A model generated the notes under the pieces. It was not told where the DNA came from, searched no databases, and saw only the letters and a program-made list of their open reading frames with translations. Below are positions 58,284 through 64,000 of a stretch of 64,000 nt of DNA, piece after piece. The stretch's first letter is position 1; every line of letters starts with the position of its first letter. The stretch is from Sporosarcina ureae (GTDB taxonomy: Bacteria > Bacillota > Bacilli > Bacillales_A > Planococcaceae): the NCBI RefSeq assembly GCF_002109325.1, contig NZ_CP015348.1, positions 1,770,501 through 1,834,500 on the forward strand. The letters are read 5' to 3'. Position numbers and translations under genes: made by a program.

Positions 58284-59840
58284 TTAGAACATCTTCGTAG
58301 TCCAAGTTTCCCCATTCCATATAGTAGATACGATACCTTCATAAAAGTCCGGCTCATGTGAAATCAGCAGGATACTTCCTTTGTATTCTTTCAATGCACG
58401 TTTTAGTTCTTCTTTTGCATCGTAATCCAAGTGATTAGTCGGCTCATCCAAAACTAATAAATTCGTTTCACTATTTACTAGTTTACAAAGACGCACCTTC
58501 GCACGTTCTCCCCCACTCAATACTTTCACTTTACTTTCAATATGCTTTGTCGTTAATCCAACACGCGCTAAAGCCGAACGCACTTCATATTGAGCAAGAT
58601 GTGGGAACTCACTCCAAATCTCTTCTAGACACGTGTTATCCGTATCGGCTTTCATTTCTTGTTCGAAGTATCCGATCGAGAGATGCTCGCCCTGCTCTAC
58701 TTTACCTGATAGAGCTTTTATTTCCCCGAGAATACTTTTTAGCAATGTGGTCTTACCGATACCATTAGCCCCTGCCAATGCAATCTTCTGTCCACGTTCC
58801 ATGCTAAGATTCAACGGTTTGGATAAAGGATCATCATATCCAATAACCAAATCTTTCGTTTCAAACAAGTATTTTCCGGGTGTTCTTGCCGTTTTAAAAT
58901 CAAAATGAGGTTTCGGCTTTTCTGAATCTAACTCAATGATATCCATCTTATCTAGCTTCTTCTGTCTTGACGTTGCCATCCGGCTAGTTGCAGCATTGGC
59001 TTTATTACGCGCTACAAAATCTTTCAGATGAGAGATTTCCTTCTGTTGCTTCTTATAAGCCGCTTCGACTTGTTGCTGTCTCATTTCATGCACACGCAAA
59101 AACTCGTCGTAATCTCCTGGATAACGCGTGACTTGTTGATTTTCCATATGATAGATCAAGTTGATGACACTATTCAAGAACGGAATATCGTGAGAAATCA
59201 AAATGAATGCACCAGGATACTCTTGTAAGTACGTACGCAACCATTCAATATGCTCTACGTCCAAATAGTTCGTTGGCTCATCGAGCAATAGGATATCAGG
59301 TTTTTCAAGTAACAATTTTGCTAGTAATACTTTTGTACGCTGCCCCCCGCTCAAAGCGTTTACGTCAGTATCCAATCCAAACTCGTTCAATCCAAGTCCA
59401 TTTGCCACTTCTTCCACCTTGGCGTCAATCATATAAAAACCACTTTGCTCCAATGAGTCTTGAATTTGTCCAGTCTCTTCAAGCAAACCTTCCAGTTCAT
59501 CTGGCTCTACTTCACCCATCTTCGCAAAAAGACTGTTCATTTCCGTCTCCATATCATATAAATACTGAAACGCCGTACGCAACACATCACGTATAGACAT
59601 TCCTTGCTTCAGGACGGCATGCTGATCCAAATACCCGACACGCACACGCTTCGACCACGTCACCGTTCCTGCATCCGGCTCCAACTTATGCGTAATAATA
59701 TTCATGAATGTAGATTTTCCTTCTCCATTTGCACCAACTAATCCTATATGTTCACCCGATAATAAACGAAATGAAACATCGTCAAAAATGGCACGATCAC
59801 CAAAACCGTGACTAATATTTTTTACTGTTAATAAACTCAT
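58284..59840 (-). CDS. ABC-F family ATPase
   Basis: 518 aa with two ABC cassettes and no membrane segment. First Walker A GANGEGKST, signature LSGGQRTKVLLAKLLLEKP, Walker B ILLLDEPTNYLD. Linker (about 245-310) rich in Lys/Gln/Arg with RNKANAATSRMATSRQKKLDKMD. Second Walker A GANGIGKTT, LSGGERAKVRLCKLV and LLVLDEPTNHLD. ABC-F proteins bind the ribosomal E-site region; this resembles the YkpA/YbiT housekeeping group rather than a resistance determinant. ATG 59840 follows AGGTG by 6 bases. Confidence 0.9.
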   Translation of the reverse strand: MSLLTVKNISHGFGDRAIFDDVSFRLLSGEHIGLVGANGEGKSTFMNIITHKLEPDAGTVTWSKRVRVGYLDQHAVLKQGMSIRDVLRTAFQYLYDMETEMNSLFAKMGEVEPDELEGLLEETGQIQDSLEQSGFYMIDAKVEEVANGLGLNEFGLDTDVNALSGGQRTKVLLAKLLLEKPDILLLDEPTNYLDVEHIEWLRTYLQEYPGAFILISHDIPFLNSVINLIYHMENQQVTRYPGDYDEFLRVHEMRQQQVEAAYKKQQKEISHLKDFVARNKANAATSRMATSRQKKLDKMDIIELDSEKPKPHFDFKTARTPGKYLFETKDLVIGYDDPLSKPLNLSMERGQKIALAGANGIGKTTLLKSILGEIKALSGKVEQGEHLSIGYFEQEMKADTDNTCLEEIWSEFPHLAQYEVRSALARVGLTTKHIESKVKVLSGGERAKVRLCKLVNSETNLLVLDEPTNHLDYDAKEELKRALKEYKGSILLISHEPDFYEGIVSTIWNGETWTTKMF

Positions 59841-60120
59841 ACTGTACACCTATTCCTTTTCAATTGTTTCAACAAAATCTGTATATGCTATTTTAACATT
59901 CTCAACGTGCAATTGCTTAAGAAATGAAAAAACAGGATATGGTTTCCTATAATTGAACCCATTGTTACTAATAGAATATCTAGTACATTAACTGATTGTG
60001 TTGTCTTCTATAGTCCTTCTCAACAAACTATAAGTGAAGCGACACTGTTCTTCCTCAAAACACAAAGACCATTATTGCATCAGTAGATGAACCTCTTTCT
60101 AATGTAAGAAAGTGACACAA
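59841..60120. other. Intergenic region left of the 60121 repeat
   Basis: An AT-rich stretch between the ABC-F start and the GC-rich element. It presumably holds the ABC-F promoter near 59850-59920. No ORF with an RBS and no further structured element was found. Confidence 0.4.
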
Positions 60121-60253
60121 GTGTAGCGAAGTGGAAGGCGGCGACTCGGGGAGGATCAGCTCGACAGGTGAGACAACTAAAGGGAGCAACGCGACCTAGT
60201 TGGCTCACCGCGAGCCCTCCCAAACGCGTCCGCCTGAAACGCAGCGAAACGAT
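60121..60253. repeat. GC-rich intergenic repeat, divergent copy
   Basis: The left end GGAAGGCGGCGACTCGGG and right end ACGCGTCCGCCTGAAACGCA correspond to the ends at 10131-10244. The centre contains an additional CTCACC/GGTGAG inverted pair (GGTGAGACAACTA ... TAGTTGGCTCACC). Much more GC-rich than the flanks. Confidence 0.68.
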
Positions 60254-60283
60254 GCCTTACCACATCCCCCAAAGTACAATCTA

Positions 60284-60321
60284 AACAAAAAAGGAACATG
60301 CAGTCAAACCCGCATGTCCCT
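60284..60321 (-). terminator. Terminator of BCCT transporter
   Basis: AGGGACATGC / GCATGTTCCT stem on the minus strand followed by TTTTTTG, 6 bp behind the stop. Confidence 0.82.
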
Positions 60322-60326
60322 CACTT

Positions 60327-61808
60327 TTATTTCATTTTATATAACTCTTCATTCATTGACTTGAATAACGCATACATCATCAATAAAATAACGAACGAGA
60401 ACGGCAAGGCCGCTATAATAATTGTATTCTGCAAAGCAAGAAGTCCACCTGCAGAAAGCAAAATCAATGCGATTGTCGAAACAATAATGCCCCAGATTAC
60501 CTTCACAGAGTTTGGTGGTGTCAACGAACCATACGTCGACTGCATACCTAACACGTAAGTTGCTGAGTCAGCCGATGTGATAAAGAACGACGTGACTAAA
60601 AGAATTGCAAACAGTGATAATACTAATGATAATGGCATTGCATTAAACATTTCGAATGCGACAACTTCAATATCCAATGACGCCAAATCTGCTATTCCAT
60701 TGTTCTGCATTTCAATTGCTGTTGTACCGAATGTAGAGAACCATAGGAAACCGAAGAATGAAGGAACAAGCAAAACGCCTGCCATAAATTCACGAATCGT
60801 ACGTCCTTTAGAAACACGTGCAATGAACATACTGACAAATGGTGACCAAGAAATCCACCAAGCCCAGTAGAAGATTGTCCATCCATCTAACCATCCACGA
60901 TTTTCTCCGTTAAGTGGAGCCGTACCCATACTCATATCGATGAGATGTGTAAAATAGCCACCTACAGTATCAGTGAACATATTCAGGATGAGTAAAGTAG
61001 GTCCAAGAATTAGGATTAATCCCAAAAGTGCTACCGCCAAAATTAAGTTGATATTGGACAAATAGCGAATCCCTCTACTTAGTCCCGACCAAGCTGATCC
61101 GATAAATAGAACAGTTACGACGGTTACGATAATAATTTGTGACTGGATACCTATCGTGAAACCAAATAAGTAGTCCAAACCTGCGTTAATTTGAACGGCA
61201 CCCAATCCGAGTGATGTTGCTACACCGAATGCTGTTGCAAATACTGCAAGTACATCAATGACAGTCCCTAAAGGACCTTTTACTTTTTCTCCAAAGATCG
61301 GCTTCAATGTTGCCGAAATTAGGCCTGGTTCACCTTTTCTAAACTGGAAGTATGCCAAAGCCAAAGCGACCATTCCATAGAGAGCCCAGATGTGTAGACC
61401 ATAGTGTAAAAATGTTTTCCGCATAGACTCTTTAAAAGCAGCTGGTGTTAGTGCGTCCTCAGTTGCAGGTACTGCATAGTGGGATAAAGGTTCTGCGGCA
61501 CCATAAAACACTAGTCCGATTCCCATCCCAGCCGAGAACAACATCGCGATCCATGTTATTGTAGAGAATTGCGGACGATCTGTATCTTTTCCCAACCGGA
61601 TTTTACCGTATGGGCTGAATATCATAAATATACTAAGTAACAATAGAGCTGTCATGATCAACATGTAGTACCAACCAAAAGTAGATGCTACAAAAGCTTT
61701 ACCAGCTGACGTAATTTCCTCAAAATGGACTGGATTTATTACTCCATAGCCAACCGCTATTACGATTAACACAATAGTAATGTAAAATACTTTTGAAATT
61801 TTCTTCAT
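60327..61808 (-). CDS. BCCT-family glycine betaine/choline/carnitine transporter
   Basis: 493 aa, 12 helices. The BCCT signature is around GWTIFYWAWWISWSPFVSMFIARVSKGRTIREF, with the aromatic substrate box. FSAGMGIGLVFYGAAEPLSHY, FITSADSATYVLG and the GMGIG sodium-site helix are present. It resembles OpuD-like glycine betaine uptake systems used for osmoprotection. RBS AAGGGGG. It stands alone with its own terminator. Confidence 0.93.
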   Translation of the reverse strand: MKKISKVFYITIVLIVIAVGYGVINPVHFEEITSAGKAFVASTFGWYYMLIMTALLLLSIFMIFSPYGKIRLGKDTDRPQFSTITWIAMLFSAGMGIGLVFYGAAEPLSHYAVPATEDALTPAAFKESMRKTFLHYGLHIWALYGMVALALAYFQFRKGEPGLISATLKPIFGEKVKGPLGTVIDVLAVFATAFGVATSLGLGAVQINAGLDYLFGFTIGIQSQIIIVTVVTVLFIGSAWSGLSRGIRYLSNINLILAVALLGLILILGPTLLILNMFTDTVGGYFTHLIDMSMGTAPLNGENRGWLDGWTIFYWAWWISWSPFVSMFIARVSKGRTIREFMAGVLLVPSFFGFLWFSTFGTTAIEMQNNGIADLASLDIEVVAFEMFNAMPLSLVLSLFAILLVTSFFITSADSATYVLGMQSTYGSLTPPNSVKVIWGIIVSTIALILLSAGGLLALQNTIIIAALPFSFVILLMMYALFKSMNEELYKMK

Positions 61809-62350
61809 AGTTCCCCCTTAATAGATGAATTGCACAAGCAGGTTTACACTATACTGTAAAAACAGATGAAAATCAAACACATATGCACTATTTATTTGAT
61901 GAAATTAGTATACAGTATAAGCAAAACCTTACAGTATCACGTTTTTTATACACTTATGCAATTCCAACTTTTTTATACACACTTTTAAAAAGGCTTTACT
62001 TAGGAAAACTAAAAGATGGTTTCGTGTGCACTAACGGAACCCATGGTGCATCTTCGTGGAATATTTCTTATGCTTTCTTACACAACTCTATTTTTCATTT
62101 TCATTGAATGTAACTTGTCTATGAATGTGCGTCTAGGTAAAGTTAACCTACTAACATACTCATTGCGATTACTAAGCGTTTCATAACCCTTCCTCCTTTA
62201 GTTGATAAGCTCAGTATTACTTTACTATTCTCGAGTAAGTGTTTTGAAAAGTCAATTTATTTATAACGATTTCCTATTATTTTTTGTGATTTTCTAGTCG
62301 GTATGTTTTACTTTTAAGATAAACAACTTCATGGAAGAGAGGCAAATCAA
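61809..62350. other. Intergenic region between BCCT and M20 genes
   Basis: A region of 542 bp. It contains the BCCT promoter region, a 13-codon micro-ORF with a strong RBS on the minus strand (62143-62184) and the promoter for the amidohydrolase. A 74-codon plus-strand frame (61883) has no RBS and looks non-coding. Confidence 0.5.
62143..62184 (-). CDS. Micro-ORF, 13 aa, possible leader peptide or gene remnant
   Basis: MKRLVIAMSMLVG followed by TAA, with AAAGGAGGAAGG just before the ATG, one of the best RBS sequences in the window. The peptide looks like the first half of a signal or lipoprotein leader. No continuation in the other frames was recognised. It may be a decayed secreted-protein gene, a leader peptide or an sRNA-embedded peptide. 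Confidence 0.3.
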   Translation of the reverse strand: MKRLVIAMSMLVG

Positions 62351-63484
62351 ATGACTAACCCAATAACCTACATTGAACAGCATAAGAATCAACTCCTACA
62401 AACCTATAAAGAACTACACGCCCTCGCCGAACCCAGCTGGCAAGAACAGCAGACATCCCGATATTTACAAGATAAGCTTTCGTCTGCAGGATTGACTATT
62501 ACTACGTATACAGGGCATCACGGATTTATTGCGGAGATCGCTGGTAAAAAGGAAGGCGTTATCGCGTTGCGCGCTGATATGGATGCATTAGTGCAGGAAG
62601 TCCATGGTGAAGTGATAGCTAACCATTCTTGCGGACACGACGCACATAGTACGATGACTCTATATACGGCACTCGCTTTAAAAGAAATTGAAGAGAATTT
62701 ACATCATACGATCCGCTTCATTTTCCAGCCAGCAGAAGAGTTAGCAGAAGGCGCGTTGCAAATGATGAAAGAAGGCGTGCTCGATGATGTATTGTTCCTA
62801 GGCGGCTTGCACGTGCGTCCTCACACGGAAGTTCCTTTCGGTAAATCAGCACCCGTAATCTTGCATGGCTCATCAGCGACCATTGTAGGAACGATTACGG
62901 GCACACCAGCGCATGCGGCGAGACCTGAAGAAGGCAATAATCCGATTGAAGCAGCGAGTTCTCTCATCCAGTCACTGCGTCAAATTAGATTACTTGGGAA
63001 TAAAAAGTTTTCTATCAAAATGACAGAGTTGCACGGCGGCGAGACGAGCAACTCTATACCAGCCAGTGCGCGATTTACGCTCGATGTTCGTGCCGAAACG
63101 AATGACACAATGGATTCTTTACTGGCAAAAGCTCGCCACATCATCCAACACACTGCCGCGTTGACAGAGACGGAGATTATGTACGAAGAAGAGGGCTATT
63201 CCCCTGCCGCTACAGAAAATGCAACGGCTGTACGACTAGCCCAGCAAGCAATTGGTTCTGTACTGGGAGAAGAAAATGTAGAGGGTCCTTGTATTTCTCA
63301 AGGCGCAGAAGATTTTCACTTCTACACATGGAAAACACCTGATATTCCCGCCACGATGATTGGACTTGGTTGTGATTTGAAACCAGGCTTGCATCATCCG
63401 CAGATGTCGTTCAATACCGATGCCTTAATTTATGGCGCACAAATATTAACCGAACTATTGCTGAATGCGGATCGAGAATTATGA
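62351..63484 (+). CDS. M20-family amidohydrolase (N-acyl-amino acid/peptidase D type)
   Basis: 377 aa. The metal-binding motif SCGHDAHSTM, with FQPAEELAEGALQM (catalytic Glu) and GLHVRPHTEVPFG, is typical of M20D amidohydrolases. The dimerisation domain holds GTPAHAARPEEGNNPIEAA and the end has SQGAEDFHFYTWK. It hydrolyses N-acyl amino acids or similar amides in the cytoplasm. RBS GAGAGGCAAATCAA. Its stop overlaps the ATG of the next gene by 4 bp. Confidence 0.92.
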   Translation: MTNPITYIEQHKNQLLQTYKELHALAEPSWQEQQTSRYLQDKLSSAGLTITTYTGHHGFIAEIAGKKEGVIALRADMDALVQEVHGEVIANHSCGHDAHSTMTLYTALALKEIEENLHHTIRFIFQPAEELAEGALQMMKEGVLDDVLFLGGLHVRPHTEVPFGKSAPVILHGSSATIVGTITGTPAHAARPEEGNNPIEAASSLIQSLRQIRLLGNKKFSIKMTELHGGETSNSIPASARFTLDVRAETNDTMDSLLAKARHIIQHTAALTETEIMYEEEGYSPAATENATAVRLAQQAIGSVLGEENVEGPCISQGAEDFHFYTWKTPDIPATMIGLGCDLKPGLHHPQMSFNTDALIYGAQILTELLLNADREL

Positions 63485-64000
63485 AAACTGTCATCTATCA
63501 AGGACATGACAATTTACTACTTGGCATGACGATGAAAGACTGTAGTGAACCCGAGTCTAACAACACTGCCTTGCACGCATGTATTTCCAAGGAAGACGTA
63601 CTGCATAATCGTCAACAATTGGCTCGTGATTTGCAGTGTGGAGTGAAAGACTTCGTATTTGCCAATCAAACACATAGCGCAAACTTTCATAAAGTGACAA
63701 CTCAAGATCGAGGGAAAGGTGCGTTGCGGCAAGACACGGCAATAGCTGACACCGATGCACTGTATACCTTTGAACCCAATATTGTACTTTGTAGCTTAAC
63801 GGCAGATTGCGTGCCTGTCTTATTTTACAGTGACGATAGCACATTGATTGGAGCCATTCATTCAGGATGGCAAGGCACTGTGAAAGAAATTACTTTGAAG
63901 TTATTCCGCCACTTACAGCATTATGAAAACTGTGATATGAGTCATATTCATGTCCAAATTGGTGCAGCACTTAGTCAGGAGAAATTTGAAGTGGATGAGG
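63481..64000 (+). CDS. PgeF/YlmD-type multicopper polyphenol oxidase family protein (cut by window edge)
   Basis: 173 codons visible, start ATG coupled (ATGA) to the amidohydrolase stop. VFANQTHSANFHKV, CSLTADCVPVLFYSDDSTLIGAIHSGWQGTVKEI contain the conserved H...C...H triad of the DUF152/PgeF family, which in other bacteria removes mis-incorporated serine from peptidoglycan precursors and shows laccase-like activity. The C-terminus lies outside the window. Confidence 0.87.
   Translation, partial: MKTVIYQGHDNLLLGMTMKDCSEPESNNTALHACISKEDVLHNRQQLARDLQCGVKDFVFANQTHSANFHKVTTQDRGKGALRQDTAIADTDALYTFEPNIVLCSLTADCVPVLFYSDDSTLIGAIHSGWQGTVKEITLKLFRHLQHYENCDMSHIHVQIGAALSQEKFEVDE

Noticed and set aside
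61883..62107. 74-aa plus-strand ORF in the BCCT-M20 gap
   Set aside because: No RBS, no recognised motif, codon pattern of AT-rich spacer.

Overview
The window looks like chromosomal DNA of a low-to-moderate GC Gram-positive rod of the Bacillaceae/Planococcaceae type. Sporosarcina or a close relative is my best guess, by inference only. The evidence is strong AGGAGG-type ribosome binding sites, frequent TTG/GTG starts, many U-tract terminators, cre-like and Fur-like boxes, and Bacillus-type families (YumC, YugN, YfhE, YtrA-type GntR, PepSY, SLH). No rRNA, tRNA, phage, IS element or CRISPR array was seen.

Region 1 (1-9.8 kb, minus strand): a cut-off bile-acid/sodium symporter-type transporter; a catabolic operon (TRAP transporter DctPQM, SDR-like protein, PPC/DUF296 protein, acyl-CoA ligase, thiolase, DUF35-type Zn-ribbon/OB protein) that appears built to import and CoA-activate an unknown organic acid; and two coupled YibE/F membrane proteins. 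Region 2 (9.8-13.7 kb): a CdaR-type regulator, and a cobalamin riboswitch with its own terminator in front of a shortened ribonucleotide-reductase-like protein. A 56-aa Cys-rich small protein preceded by a cre-like site follows.

Region 3 (13.7-27.2 kb, minus strand) is the centrepiece: an ethanolamine-utilisation microcompartment operon. Its order in transcription is eutW-eutV-eutH-eutS-eutP-eutA-eutB-eutC-eutL-eutE-eutM-pduL-eutN-BMC-mdh. EutH imports ethanolamine; EutBC (AdoCbl-dependent, reactivated by EutA) split it to acetaldehyde and ammonia; EutE makes acetyl-CoA and PduL makes acetyl-phosphate; EutS/L/M/N and a second BMC-H protein form the shell. EutW-EutV is the two-component ANTAR antitermination pair. 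I find a two-hairpin EutV-type target whose first hairpin lies inside the 3' end of eutV itself and whose second overlaps the terminator in front of eutH. A second, less complete candidate precedes eutA. No alcohol dehydrogenase (EutG) is present; a malate dehydrogenase gene closes the operon.

Region 4 (27-41 kb) is mixed housekeeping and accessory: hydrolase, YfhE-like, OsmC, SLH surface protein, an XRE regulator paired with a membrane-anchored phosphate-binding-like protein, an NSS symporter, fRMsr, PepSY, MFS, YugN, and the SelD-MnmH selenouridine pair. Region 5 (40-49 kb): an epimerase-GNAT operon, an unusual regulator, an NhaC antiporter and an arginine-deiminase-like enzyme that share direct-repeat operators; then a YtrA-type GntR/ABC operon. 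Region 6 (49-55 kb): MOSC protein, YumC reductase and a Fur-box-controlled iron-siderophore ABC importer. Region 7 (54.8-64 kb): hydroxyacyl-CoA dehydrogenase, 3-oxoacid CoA-transferase with divergent LysR, ABC-F protein, BCCT transporter, M20 amidohydrolase and a cut-off PgeF-type protein.

Two repeat families stand out: two arrays of seven units with exact 21-bp spacing built around GAGC (479-625 and 34577-34723), and a GC-rich intergenic element (about 9893, 10131, 34739, 60121).
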